Source: Candidatus Ishikawaella capsulata Mpkobe
GTDB taxonomy: Bacteria; Pseudomonadota; Gammaproteobacteria; Enterobacterales; Enterobacteriaceae
NCBI RefSeq assembly: GCF_000828515.1
Contig: NZ_AP010872.1
Span: 221,001-285,000 of the forward strand
Length of the DNA: 64,000 nucleotides
Direction: 5' to 3'
Below the pieces are notes generated by a model. That model had not been told where the DNA came from. It worked only from the letters and a program-made list of their open reading frames with translations, and made no database searches. Numbering within the stretch: position 1 is the first letter of the stretch; each line of letters opens with the position of its first letter. Positions 41,092 to 50,725 of this stretch are shown one piece after another. The position numbers and the translations under genes were made by a program.

Positions 41092-42011
41092 AATAATTTT
41101 TCTCTCTTTTGTACTAAGCTGACAAAAAATTCTTCTAATCTACTAGATTTATTACGCATGCTCAACACTTCTACTCCCTGCATACTTAAATATTTAAATA
41201 AACGATTTAAGCCTTGTTCACGTGTTACTTCTACTTCTATCGTAGTAGAATCAATTAAGCGATATCTAAACCCTGGAAGATATGGCATTGGTATTTTTTT
41301 TGTAAAATCCAGTATAAAAGTTTCAGACTGGAGTTGCTTAAGCAAGGATTTTATTGATGTATTTTTTATTATCTGTCCATCTCTCATTATTCCAATATGG
41401 CGACACAGCATTTCTGCTTCTTCTATATAATGCGTGGTAAGAATAATGGTAGTTCCTTTTTTATTTAGTGCTTTTAAAAATGTCCACATAGAACGACGTA
41501 GTTCAACATCTACACCAGCAGTAGGTTCATCTAAGATTAGTAATTTAGGATGATGTATAAGAGCTCGAGCAATCATTAAACGTCTTTTCATTCCACCTGA
41601 TAACAAACGAGATTGCTCATGTCGTTTAGACCATAAATCCAGCTGAGATAAATATTTTTCTGCGCGATAAAATGCTGTTTTCCTTCCTATACCATAATAT
41701 CCAGCCTGAGTGGTTATTACTTGTTCCACTGTTTCAAATTGACTAAAATTAAATTCCTGCGGAACCACTCCTATTTGCATTTTAACATTAAAAGTATCTA
41801 ATTCTATATCAGAACCAAATATCTTGATTTTTCCAGATGTTTTCCTTATTAAGGAACTTATAATTCCGATAGTAGTTGATTTTCCCGCTCCATTCTTTCC
41901 TAATAAAGAATAAAAGTCACCTATTTCTACTTTAAGATCTACTCCTTTGAGAGCCACAATTCCATTAGAATAGATCTTGTTTAAATTATGAATTTCAACA
42001 GCATATTTCAT
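41088..42011 (-). CDS. yadG: ABC transporter ATP-binding protein YadG
   Basis: ATPase partner of YadH. The protein has 307 residues (E. coli 308). Walker A is in GKNGAGKSTT near 39-48, the signature LSGGMKRRLMIARAL, Walker B LLILDEPTAGVD, and the switch His in LTTHYIEEAE. Substrate unknown; retained exporters of this kind often act on lipids or drugs, but that is only family knowledge. Confidence 0.95.
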   Translation of the reverse strand: MKYAVEIHNLNKIYSNGIVALKGVDLKVEIGDFYSLLGKNGAGKSTTIGIISSLIRKTSGKIKIFGSDIELDTFNVKMQIGVVPQEFNFSQFETVEQVITTQAGYYGIGRKTAFYRAEKYLSQLDLWSKRHEQSRLLSGGMKRRLMIARALIHHPKLLILDEPTAGVDVELRRSMWTFLKALNKKGTTIILTTHYIEEAEMLCRHIGIMRDGQIIKNTSIKSLLKQLQSETFILDFTKKIPMPYLPGFRYRLIDSTTIEVEVTREQGLNRLFKYLSMQGVEVLSMRNKSSRLEEFFVSLVQKREKLL

Positions 42012-42098
42012 ATATTATTAAATACCACATATTAAACAATCTATTGAGATTTATATATGGTTCTCATATTATTAGACGTAATTATCAGTATGATATTT

Positions 42099-42635
42099 TT
42101 ATTCATTTATCATCACGACTTTACCAATATAAGGTAAATAGCGATAATTTTGAGCATAATCTAATCCATAACCTACTACAAATACATCTGGAATAGAAAA
42201 ACCTACAAATTTAACAGCTATATTAACTTTTCTATGTTGTGGTTTACTCAATAGAGCGCAAATAGATAATGATTTTGGCTGTCTTAAAAATAAAATTTCT
42301 CTTACTTTATTTAAAGTATTGCCTGAATCTATAATATCTTCTACAAGAAGCACATCTTTACCATAAATATTTTCGTCTAAATCTTTGAGAATTTTGACAT
42401 CATGAGAAGCATACATATGATTATCGTAACTAGATGTAGTCATGAAATCGATCTCATGTTCTATCTTAATATTGCGACACAAATCCGCCATAAAGATAAA
42501 GGAACCACGCAGTAAACCGATTAATACCATCTTATTATTATTATTTTGATAATGCTCTGCAATCTCCTTGCCTAATTCAATAACACGAGCATTAAGTTTA
42601 TTTCTATCAATTAAAACTTCAACGATATGTTTCAC
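42099..42635 (-). CDS. hpt: Hypoxanthine phosphoribosyltransferase
   Basis: Purine salvage: hypoxanthine (and weakly guanine) plus PRPP to the nucleotide. The 178 residues equal E. coli Hpt. The PRPP-binding motif is [17 protein letters not shown], with [15 protein letters not shown] and the end region [20 protein letters not shown]. It suggests import of purine bases from the host. Confidence 0.96.
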   Translation of the reverse strand: MKHIVEVLIDRNKLNARVIELGKEIAEHYQNNNNKMVLIGLLRGSFIFMADLCRNIKIEHEIDFMTTSSYDNHMYASHDVKILKDLDENIYGKDVLLVEDIIDSGNTLNKVREILFLRQPKSLSICALLSKPQHRKVNIAVKFVGFSIPDVFVVGYGLDYAQNYRYLPYIGKVVMINE

Positions 42636-42910
42636 AAGTGAAATATCTCACAGTAGAATTTTTAAAATAAAATTAATTTTTTAACTTGATCATGTATATA
42701 TAAAGATATACGAAACTTTATCCAGATACATACTATCTGATTATAAATTATGTTAGTTTTAATTAAAAATATTAATTATTATATTTATAAGTAATATATA
42801 ATCTTATTATGTGTAATTTATGATAGAATACTAATTCTATTAAATAGAAAAATCATTTTTGATATAAAATACATATCCATGTCAAATTTATTTTTAAGCT
42901 TAATATTTAC
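42636..42910. other. Spacer between hpt and the xthA relic
   Basis: AT-rich, with no gene. Its last 60 bp resemble the sequence just upstream of intact xthA (37745-37800), consistent with a shared duplicated origin. Confidence 0.45.
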
Positions 42911-43330
42911 ATGAAGGTGATGTATTTTAATATCAATGAGTTAAGAGTTATATTGCGTTAGATTGAAACTTTAGTTACAAAATAATCTAGATATTATCAG
43001 ATTATAAGAAACAAAAGTACATGATATGTTTCCTAGAGAAGAACTAAATAAATTAATATATGAAATATATTATAATAAATAAGTGATCTAACTTTTATTT
43101 ATCAAAATACTCTTATTAGAATAAATAGTAAATTTGCTGATCAAGATACTAAAAAATAACAAAAAAGAATCATTTTTGCTCAATTAAGTTCTATTAAGGA
43201 AATAACTGTAATTACTAGTTAATTACCACAAATAAATAATAACAATGATGATAAAAGAAAATTTCTAGTTAAATCAAAAATTTTTATAATTTCTAAAATA
43301 ATTTAGAAAATTAAATTTAATTAGTGATTT
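42911..43330 (+). pseudogene. xthA: Decayed second copy of the xthA 5' part
   Basis: The ATG at 42911 starts a clear but ruined copy of xthA: ATGAAGGTGATGTATTTTAA against ATGAAAGTAATTTCGTTTAA, then AGAAACAAAAGTACATGAT at 43009-43027, identical to xthA, and the CCTAGAGAAGAA segment. Stops appear within 20 codons and the 3' half is deleted. It sits directly upstream of sppA, the xthA-sppA-gapA order of E. coli, so this is probably the ancestral position. Confidence 0.92.
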
Positions 43331-43420
43331 ATATAATATATTTTTGATTATAGAAGAAATAATATTATTACTGAAGTATATTAATTATGATAGAGTAAAT
43401 ATCAGTGTGGAGCATCTCTA

Positions 43421-45196
43421 ATGTATATTTTATGGAGAATGATTTATAATGTTTATATTTACATGGTTAACATTGTTAATGCAATAGCAAAATTTATAAT
43501 TAATAAAAAAATAACTATTTTAATAGTTATTTTTATTGTATCCTTTTGGATACCCATAGAAAACCATAGCCAGGATTCGCTTATAATTACTACTAAACCA
43601 AGAGCATTAGAACTAAATATAAACGGCCCTATTGTGGATGAAGATCCTTATGACATCCGCATATACCAGCAAAAAGTCTATCCTTCCTTTAATATGAACT
43701 CTATGTATACAATAGCTAATATAATTAATAAGGCAAAGTCTGATTCAACAATTAGTTGTATTCTAATGAATCTACATAATTTTACAGGCGCTGATCAAAC
43801 TTGTTTAGAATATGTTGGCAAATATCTCAAAGATTTTAGCAGTTGTAAACCTATTTATGTATATTCATGTAATTATGATCAAGAAAGATATTATCTGGCT
43901 AGTTATGCTACACAAATTAACTTAGAAAGGTTCTCAGAGATTGATCTACATGGATTAACAGAATCTCATATTTATTTCAATCGTCTACTGAGAATATTTA
44001 GATTAGTTCCTTATATCTTTCGAGTAGGGATTTATAAATCTGCTACAGAACCTTTTACCCGCGATAATATGTCTAAAGAGGATAAAATTGCCTCTTTATC
44101 TGTGATTCAGCAACGTTGGAACAGATTTATAGAGACTATTGCAAATAATAGACATACTTCGGTGCAAGATATCTTTCCTACGAACATAAGAAATAAGTTG
44201 AATGAATTAAAAATGCTCGGAGATTCATCACAATATGCACTTAATCATCATATGGTAGATAATATTTGTTCTGAATATGAATTCAAGGAAAATTTAAAAT
44301 CTATAGTTGGTATGGATGAATCAAATCAACATTTGAACATTATCAATATGTTTGATTATATTACACCGGAAAATGTATCAGTAGAAGATAATAATACTAA
44401 TATTGATATTATATCAATTAATTTTCTAATTAATAGAGGAGCTAAATTAGATAATATTTGTCATAAAATGAACGAACTTATATCGAAAAAAAATATTAAG
44501 GTTGTCATTCTTTGTATGAATAGTCCAGGAGGTGACTTTTTTAGTTCACTAAAAATTAGAGAATTAGTAATTTTATTGAAAAAATCAGGAAAAAAAATAG
44601 TAGTATCCATGGGAAACGCAGCTACTTCCGGAGCTTATCTGATTGCTAGTGCTGCAGATTATATTATAGCAAATCCTATTTCAATGACTGGATCAATAGG
44701 TGCTTTTAATATAATAAATAATTTTTCAAAAATTCTTAATTTTTTAGGTATACATAGAGATGGAGTTTCTATTTCACCATTACATAGCATTGCACCTGAA
44801 GAACCATTAACTCCAGAACAAAAAGAAATGCTAGAAATTATTCTGGAAAATAATTATAAGCATTTTGTACAAATGATAGCTGAATCACGTAATAAAACAT
44901 TTGATCAAATTAATAATATTGCTCAAGGACGTATATGGACTGGAAAAGATGCAATGGATAATGGTTTAATCGATTCTTTAGGAGATTTGGATGATGCTAT
45001 TGCAAAAGCAATAGAATTAGGAAATATAACAGATTCGCACGTAGCATGGTGTGTAAATTATAATACTTCAAATATTTTCCAACCCAGAAGAGTAGTATAT
45101 GATAATAGTGGTGAGTCTAATGATTTTGCTAGGTCGTTATTGGATACTTTTAAATCGATAAGTAATTCATTGAATTTGGTGTCTAATAGTGATTAG
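43421..45196 (+). CDS. sppA: Signal peptide peptidase A
   Basis: Inner-membrane serine protease that degrades cleaved signal peptides in the periplasm. The protein has 591 residues (E. coli 618). One N-terminal membrane helix lies at about 30-45. The catalytic Lys206 is in FRVGIYKSATEPF and Ser403 in GNAATSGAYLIAS; both halves of the tandem-fold subunit are present (NSPGGDFF, GSIGAFNI, GRIWTGKDAMDNGLIDSLGD). GGAG precedes the ATG at 43421. Its first 60 codons have a diverged duplicate at 38679. Confidence 0.96.
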   Translation: MYILWRMIYNVYIYMVNIVNAIAKFIINKKITILIVIFIVSFWIPIENHSQDSLIITTKPRALELNINGPIVDEDPYDIRIYQQKVYPSFNMNSMYTIANIINKAKSDSTISCILMNLHNFTGADQTCLEYVGKYLKDFSSCKPIYVYSCNYDQERYYLASYATQINLERFSEIDLHGLTESHIYFNRLLRIFRLVPYIFRVGIYKSATEPFTRDNMSKEDKIASLSVIQQRWNRFIETIANNRHTSVQDIFPTNIRNKLNELKMLGDSSQYALNHHMVDNICSEYEFKENLKSIVGMDESNQHLNIINMFDYITPENVSVEDNNTNIDIISINFLINRGAKLDNICHKMNELISKKNIKVVILCMNSPGGDFFSSLKIRELVILLKKSGKKIVVSMGNAATSGAYLIASAADYIIANPISMTGSIGAFNIINNFSKILNFLGIHRDGVSISPLHSIAPEEPLTPEQKEMLEIILENNYKHFVQMIAESRNKTFDQINNIAQGRIWTGKDAMDNGLIDSLGDLDDAIAKAIELGNITDSHVAWCVNYNTSNIFQPRRVVYDNSGESNDFARSLLDTFKSISNSLNLVSNSD

Positions 45197-45253
45197 AAAA
45201 CTACTTATTATTCTATTCATTCAAATTTGATGAAATATTTAGGAAAAGTTTAA

Positions 45254-45282
45254 TTGACATCCATGATAGCATATGATGCTAT
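45254..45282 (+). promoter_or_regulatory. Candidate sigma-70 promoter for gapA
   Basis: TTGACA at 45254-45259, a 17-bp spacer, then TGCTAT at 45277-45282 followed by ATAAAA. The -35 box is perfect; the -10 box is weak. The 130-nt leader to the gapA ATG is long. Confidence 0.35.
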
Positions 45283-45411
45283 ATAAAAAATATGTTTATT
45301 ACGAATGAAATGTTTTGATGAATTAATGTTCAGTATATATAAAACAATGAGCAAACTCTTTATATTTTTACGTATAATCTTTGTATCAATTTAAACAAAA
45401 GTGGTGTTAAT

Positions 45412-46422
45412 ATGACTATTAAAGTAGGTATAAATGGTTTCGGAAGGATTGGCAGAGTTATTTTAAGAGCTGCTCAACAGCGTTCTGACATTGAAATTAT
45501 AGCAATTAATGATTTACTAGATGTAGCATATATAGCTTATATGCTAAAGTATGACTCTACTCACGGTTGTTTTGATGGTTCTATTGAATTAATAAATAAT
45601 TCTTTAATTGTTAATGGAAAAAAAATAAGAGTTACTTCACACAAAGATCCTGTTAATTCACAATGGAATGACGTAGATGTTGATATTGTTATAGAAGCAA
45701 CCGGTCTATTTTTAACCGATGAAGCCGCACGTAAACATATTATAGCTGGAGCACGTAAAGTTATAATGACAGGACCGCCTAAAGATAATACTCCGATGTT
45801 TGTATGTGGAGTAAATTTAAATAAATATCAAGGACAAGATATTATTTCTAATGCTTCATGTACTACTAATTGTCTTGCACCATTAGCGAAAATAATTAAC
45901 GATGAATTCGAGATCATTGAAGGACTAATGACCACTATTCATGCTATTACAGCAACTCAGAAAACAGTAGATAGTGCATCGGCTAAAGATTGGCGGGGAG
46001 GTCGTGGAGCTTTTCAAAATATCATTCCTTCGTCTACAGGGGCGGCTCAGGCAGTGAGTAAAGTATTGCCAGAATTACATAATAAATTGACAGGCATGGC
46101 TTTTCGAGTACCTACACCTAATGTTTCTGTTGTGGACTTTACTGTAAGATTAGCGAAATCAGTAAATTATTCAGAAATTTGTAAAGTAATAAAAAAAGCA
46201 GCTAAAAGCAGTATGAAGGACATCGTTAAGTATATTGAAGACCCAGTAGTTTCTAATGATATTAATGGCGAAAGATGTACATGTGTATTTGATGCAAAAG
46301 CAGGTATTATGCTCAATAAGAATTTTGTAAAATTAATAGCCTGGTATGATAATGAAACTGGTTATTCACATAAAGTATTAGATTTAGTATCCTTCATCGC
46401 ATCTAAAAAAAGTGAATATTAA
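45412..46422 (+). CDS. gapA: Glyceraldehyde-3-phosphate dehydrogenase A
   Basis: Glycolytic enzyme. The protein has 336 residues (E. coli 331). The NAD fold begins [13 protein letters not shown], catalytic Cys150 is in [12 protein letters not shown], and the His partner is near 177 in [28 protein letters not shown] and [15 protein letters not shown] are diagnostic. The end is extended by a few residues. It lies downstream of sppA, as in the E. coli region, and is followed by a clear hairpin. Confidence 0.98.
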   Translation: MTIKVGINGFGRIGRVILRAAQQRSDIEIIAINDLLDVAYIAYMLKYDSTHGCFDGSIELINNSLIVNGKKIRVTSHKDPVNSQWNDVDVDIVIEATGLFLTDEAARKHIIAGARKVIMTGPPKDNTPMFVCGVNLNKYQGQDIISNASCTTNCLAPLAKIINDEFEIIEGLMTTIHAITATQKTVDSASAKDWRGGRGAFQNIIPSSTGAAQAVSKVLPELHNKLTGMAFRVPTPNVSVVDFTVRLAKSVNYSEICKVIKKAAKSSMKDIVKYIEDPVVSNDINGERCTCVFDAKAGIMLNKNFVKLIAWYDNETGYSHKVLDLVSFIASKKSEY

Positions 46423-46430
46423 AATAAATA

Positions 46431-46466
46431 GACAAATGAGAGATTCTAAAAATTCTCTCGTTTGTC
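46431..46466 (+). terminator. Intrinsic-type terminator after gapA
   Basis: A 13-bp stem (GACAAATGAGAGA / TCTCTCGTTTGTC, one G-U pair) with a 10-nt loop, starting 8 bp after the gapA stop. The 3' flank is AT-rich but not a pure T run. Confidence 0.6.
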
Positions 46467-46607
46467 CAAAATAAATTTATATTTTATGGGTAATTTAAGT
46501 AGATATTTTGCTTATCTTTCTAAGAATGATCTTTTCAAGAGACTTTTTGATATAATAGTATCCATTATTGATGGATTAATAAGTCAAAAAATAATGAGAT
46601 AGGATAG

Positions 46608-47300
46608 ATGCCAAATTTTTCAATAGAAATTAAGGGTAATCATTTTAAACTATCCGTAGTTCATGCATACGACTCTGAACCAGAAATACTTCGTCAAGCT
46701 TTACAAAAAAAGATAGAACAAGCTCCAGAATATTTAAAAAATGCACCAGTTGTTATAAACGTATCTAGATTGGGTAATGAGGCTAATTGGTATAAATTAC
46801 AACAAGCAATTTTATCAACAGGATTGCGTATTATAGGAGTTAGTGGTTGTAAAAATAATAATATAAAAAGAATGGTCATCAAATCAGGTGTACCTTTACT
46901 ATATGAAGATAATATTATCAAAAAAAAACGACAATCTATAGTTAATATATTATCACAGAAAAATTTTTTTAAAAAAACTCTCATTGTAAATGATCCTATC
47001 AGATCCGGACAACAAGTATACGCACGTTCTTCTGATTTAATTATTGTTAATAATGTTAGTACAGGTGCTGAAATAATAGCCGATGGTAATATCCATATTT
47101 ATGGAATGATGCGAGGCAGAGTTTTAGCTGGAGCTAATGGTGATAAAGAATCACAAATTTTTTGTACTCGTTTTGCAGCAGAATTAGTATCTATTGCAGG
47201 AGAATATTTGATTCTGGAGCAAATTTCATCAAACTTTATTAGTAAAGCTGTAAGTTTTCAGTTAAAAGAAGGAGTTATTTCTATTAAAATGCTGCTGTAG
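46608..47300 (+). CDS. minC: Septum site-determining protein MinC
   Basis: Inhibitor of FtsZ ring formation, carried to the membrane by MinD. The protein has 230 residues (E. coli 231). The N-terminal FtsZ-binding domain (about 1-110) is followed by a Lys-rich linker encoded by an A9 tract at 46920-46928, then the beta-helix domain with VRSGQQVYA-like IRSGQQVYARSSDLIIVNNV and GRVLAGANGD. First gene of minCDE. Confidence 0.96.
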   Translation: MPNFSIEIKGNHFKLSVVHAYDSEPEILRQALQKKIEQAPEYLKNAPVVINVSRLGNEANWYKLQQAILSTGLRIIGVSGCKNNNIKRMVIKSGVPLLYEDNIIKKKRQSIVNILSQKNFFKKTLIVNDPIRSGQQVYARSSDLIIVNNVSTGAEIIADGNIHIYGMMRGRVLAGANGDKESQIFCTRFAAELVSIAGEYLILEQISSNFISKAVSFQLKEGVISIKMLL

Positions 47301-47336
47301 CATTATTGTTTTTGCTTTTATAAAGGAAATAAACTT

Positions 47337-48149
47337 GTGACACGTATTATTGTAGTTACTTCCGGAAAAGGTGGAGTAGGTAAGACCACCTCAAGTGCAT
47401 CTATTGCTACGGGATTAGCTAGAAAAGGTAAAAAAACTGTTGTAATTGATTTTGATATTGGTTTACGAAATCTTGATTTAATTATGGGTTGTGAACGTCG
47501 CGTAGTATACGATTTTATAAATGTTATTCAAAATAATGCAACCATAAACCAGGCATTAATTAAAGATAAACGCAGTGAACAATTATATATACTACCAGCA
47601 TCTCAAACACGTGATAAGGATCATTTAACCGTAAAAGGGGTAGAAAAAGTTTTAAACTCTTTAAAAGCAATGGATTTTGAGTTTATTATATGTGATTCTC
47701 CAGCTGGTATTGAAACTGGAGCCCTTATGGCTTTATATTTTGCAGATGAAGCAATTATTACGACTAATCCTGAGGTGTCTTCTGTAAGAGATTCTGATCG
47801 TATTATTGGTATTATTTCTTCTAAATCTCGTCGAGCTGAAAATAAAGATGATCCAGTAAAAGAACACTTACTAATAACTCGTTATAATCCTAATAGGGTT
47901 AATCTAGGTGATATGATGAGTATAGAAGATGTGTTGAACATTCTGTGTATTCCTTTAATTGGAGTGATTCCAGAAGATAATGCTATATTAGCTTCTTCTA
48001 ATCAAGGTGAACCTGTTATTTGGGATGTAACATCGCAAGCATCTCAAGCTTATTCTGATACTATAGATCGCTTACTTGGTCAAACATGTCCCCTAAGATT
48101 TATTGAAGAAGAGAAGATAAGTTTTTTAAAACGCTTATTTAGAGGATAG
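47337..48149 (+). CDS. minD: Septum site-determining ATPase MinD
   Basis: Membrane-cycling ATPase that positions MinC. The 270 residues equal E. coli MinD. It starts with GTG, preceded by AAAGGAAA. The deviant Walker A is KGGVGKTT (11-18), FDIGLRNLDLIMGCERRVVYD is the classic MinD segment, and the amphipathic membrane-targeting tail EEKISFLKRLFRG is complete. Confidence 0.98.
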   Translation: MTRIIVVTSGKGGVGKTTSSASIATGLARKGKKTVVIDFDIGLRNLDLIMGCERRVVYDFINVIQNNATINQALIKDKRSEQLYILPASQTRDKDHLTVKGVEKVLNSLKAMDFEFIICDSPAGIETGALMALYFADEAIITTNPEVSSVRDSDRIIGIISSKSRRAENKDDPVKEHLLITRYNPNRVNLGDMMSIEDVLNILCIPLIGVIPEDNAILASSNQGEPVIWDVTSQASQAYSDTIDRLLGQTCPLRFIEEEKISFLKRLFRG

Positions 48150-48155
48150 AATATA

Positions 48156-48407
48156 ATGATAATAAATTTCCTTTCATCGCGAAAAAAAAATACCGCGGAA
48201 ACAGCAAAAAAAAGACTTCAATTTATTTTAATAGAAACGAAAAAGAATAATTCTAATCCTCCATATATTCCAGAACTTAAAAGGGATATATTAGAAGTAA
48301 TATGTAAGTATATAAACATTAAACCAGATATGATTAGTATTCACATAAATAAAACAGACAAAAATATAGATACTGTAAAGATGAATATAGTATTATCTAA
48401 ATTTTAA
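48156..48407 (+). CDS. minE: Cell division topological specificity factor MinE
   Basis: Drives MinD oscillation by stimulating its ATPase. The protein has 83 residues (E. coli 88). The anti-MinCD N-terminal part includes AETAKKRLQFILIE, and the C-terminal topological domain is PYIPELKRDILEVICKYINI. The start is 6 bp after minD. An A9 run near the beginning (SRKKNTAE codons) is another potential slippage site. Confidence 0.95.
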   Translation: MIINFLSSRKKNTAETAKKRLQFILIETKKNNSNPPYIPELKRDILEVICKYINIKPDMISIHINKTDKNIDTVKMNIVLSKF

Positions 48408-48494
48408 ATTGTTAATTAATATAGACAGTGTAAGAAAAGACTACTATAGAAACCGATTAGCTTTCTTGTGTCAAGACTTAAGACTTAACTAATA

Positions 48495-49175
48495 TTAAAT
48501 AAACTTTTTGCTTAAATACACAGATTTCACTTCTTCTGGAGAAAGTATTTTACCTGATTGCCATTTTTGATATGCCAAAAAAAGCATATATTTGGCATTT
48601 AAATGTTCTATTTTACTAAATCGAATATTACAAGTATTGCAGATACAGAGTAAAGATGGATAAATTTTCCAAGCATTACCTACAGCAGTCCATTTTCCAT
48701 CTAATTTCTTAATACGTTCTAAAGCATCCTTGTAAGATATAACAATTTCAGATGTTTTACTTTGCCAAAATCCTTGGTTATCACGAGTATATTCAGCCCA
48801 ATAAATTGTATTTCTGCTTGCATCAATTGCACTCAATACATGTGTTGCACCTAAACATTGCCATGCTGCTTCAGCAATAGTTTTCATACTAGAAATACTG
48901 ATAAGTGGTACAGATGATCCTAAAGCTAATCCTTGGGCTATACACGTACTGATACGTATACCTGTAAAAGAACCTGGACCACAGTTAAAAGCAATAGCAT
49001 TAAGCTGAGACAACATTAGATTATGAGATTCTAATAATTGTTTTACCATGGGTAGAATATGCTGAGAATGATTACGCGGTGTAATTTCAATAAGAGAATC
49101 AATATTATTATTATTCATTAATGCAACTGAACAGGTTTCAGTTACTGTAGTTAAAGCTAAAATACTAACTGACAT
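48495..49175 (-). CDS. tsaB: tRNA threonylcarbamoyladenosine complex subunit TsaB
   Basis: Partner of TsaD/TsaE in making t6A37 on tRNAs that read ANN codons. The protein has 226 residues (E. coli 231). The ASKHA-fold start is ILALTTVTETCSVALMNNN, and FNCGPGSFTGIRISTCIAQGLAL is the conserved segment. TsaB lacks catalytic metal ligands by nature. Convergent with minE. Confidence 0.95.
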   Translation of the reverse strand: MSVSILALTTVTETCSVALMNNNNIDSLIEITPRNHSQHILPMVKQLLESHNLMLSQLNAIAFNCGPGSFTGIRISTCIAQGLALGSSVPLISISSMKTIAEAAWQCLGATHVLSAIDASRNTIYWAEYTRDNQGFWQSKTSEIVISYKDALERIKKLDGKWTAVGNAWKIYPSLLCICNTCNIRFSKIEHLNAKYMLFLAYQKWQSGKILSPEEVKSVYLSKKFI

Positions 49176-49335
49176 TCAAATTCCTAAAAATATTTGGCTA
49201 CAGCTAAAATACTATTTTAGTAATATATTATTTATAAGTAATATTCCCATATATAATATGAATCTATATCATTGAAATATTATTTATTATATATAATAAT
49301 ATTCTATTATTCAAAGTGTTTTATTTTTATAATAT

Positions 49336-50688
49336 ATGATACTAAAAAAATTAATTTTAGATTATTCTCCAGAGTCATGGATGAAATATTTTTCCGCTAT
49401 ATCGCATCTACCTTGGGCCATACTTCTCTCTTCAGGTCAAGCAGATCATGATGATAATCGTTTTGATATTATTACTGCTGATCCTGTGATTACATTAACT
49501 ACATGTAGAAAAAAAACTACTATAATAAAAAATAATAAAATATATTCAAGTTTTGACGATCCATTAGTTATTTTACAACAGCAGTTATGTCACTTCAATT
49601 GTTCTCTAGAAAATCATCCAGATTTACCATTCATAGGAGGAGCAATGGGTTTATTTGGTTATGATTTAGGCCGTCATTTTGAAAAATTACCATCTCACTC
49701 ACAAGCAGATCTTCAAACTCCTGATATGACAATAGGTATTTACAATTGGTCAGTTATTATTGATCATCATTTACAAAAAGTAACACTAGTTTCCCTAGAG
49801 AATCCCTATTCTAGATATACCTGGCTAATTCAATATAGAAATATTAAAATCCCTGTATTTAAATTAACTTCACCATGGAATACAAATATTGATTTTAAAC
49901 AATACAGTGATAAATTTAATAAAATTAAAGAATTTATTACCTTTGGTGATTGTTATCAAGTAAACTTAGGACAAAGATTTCATGCTAATTACTGTGGTGA
50001 CGAATGGCAGGCATTTTGTGAACTGAATGTCACTAATAAAGCTCCTTTTAGTGCTTTTTTACGTCTTCCTTATAGTTGTCTTCTCAGTTTTTCTCCGGAA
50101 CGTTTTATTAAACTAAATGATAAGATCATAACAACTAGTCCAATTAAAGGTACCTTACCACGTCTCTATGATCCTGTGTCTGATCAATTACAAATTCAAA
50201 AATTATCGAGTTCATTAAAAGAACGCGCTGAAAATTTGATGATTGTTGATTTATTACGTAATGATCTTGGAAGCATTGCAAAACCAGGATCTGTTTGTGT
50301 TACAAAACTTTTTGAAGTGAAAAGTTTTCCTGCTGTACATCATCTCGTTAGTACTGTACAAGCTTATCTGGATAATGGCAATGCCACAGATTTACTTCGT
50401 GCTTGTTTCCCTGGGGGTTCTATTACAGGTGTACCTAAAATAAGAGCTATGGAAATTATTGAAGAACTGGAACCTCATTGTCGTAATGCATGGTGTGGAA
50501 GTATTGGATATATTAGTCTTTGTGGTCAGATGGATACAAATATCAATATTCGCTCTATTATTGCAGAAAAACAAAAAATGTATTGTTCTGCTGGTGGAGG
50601 TATAGTAGCTGATAGTGATTTAGAAAAAGAATATAAAGAAACCCTAGATAAAATAAAAAATATTATGCTTATTTTAAATAGTTTTTAA
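49336..50688 (+). CDS. pabB: Aminodeoxychorismate synthase component I
   Basis: Makes 4-amino-4-deoxychorismate from chorismate, the start of p-aminobenzoate and folate. The protein has 450 residues (E. coli 453). The chorismate-binding fold is intact, including the active-site lysine in SPIKGTLPR, ERAENLMIVDLLRNDLG, CFPGGSITGVPKIRAMEII and AGGGIVADSD. The glutaminase partner PabA is not in the window. With aroQ and folK it points to folate provision. Confidence 0.97.
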   Translation: MILKKLILDYSPESWMKYFSAISHLPWAILLSSGQADHDDNRFDIITADPVITLTTCRKKTTIIKNNKIYSSFDDPLVILQQQLCHFNCSLENHPDLPFIGGAMGLFGYDLGRHFEKLPSHSQADLQTPDMTIGIYNWSVIIDHHLQKVTLVSLENPYSRYTWLIQYRNIKIPVFKLTSPWNTNIDFKQYSDKFNKIKEFITFGDCYQVNLGQRFHANYCGDEWQAFCELNVTNKAPFSAFLRLPYSCLLSFSPERFIKLNDKIITTSPIKGTLPRLYDPVSDQLQIQKLSSSLKERAENLMIVDLLRNDLGSIAKPGSVCVTKLFEVKSFPAVHHLVSTVQAYLDNGNATDLLRACFPGGSITGVPKIRAMEIIEELEPHCRNAWCGSIGYISLCGQMDTNINIRSIIAEKQKMYCSAGGGIVADSDLEKEYKETLDKIKNIMLILNSF

Positions 50689-50704
50689 TAAATCAATATA
50701 ATTG

Positions 50705-50725
50705 CAGGAGATATTTTATCTCCTG
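50705..50725. terminator. Bidirectional terminator between pabB and htpX
   Basis: A 9-bp perfect stem (CAGGAGATA/TATCTCCTG) with loop TTT, 16 bp after pabB and overlapping the htpX stop codon (50716-50718). Its symmetry would serve both convergent genes. Confidence 0.5.
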
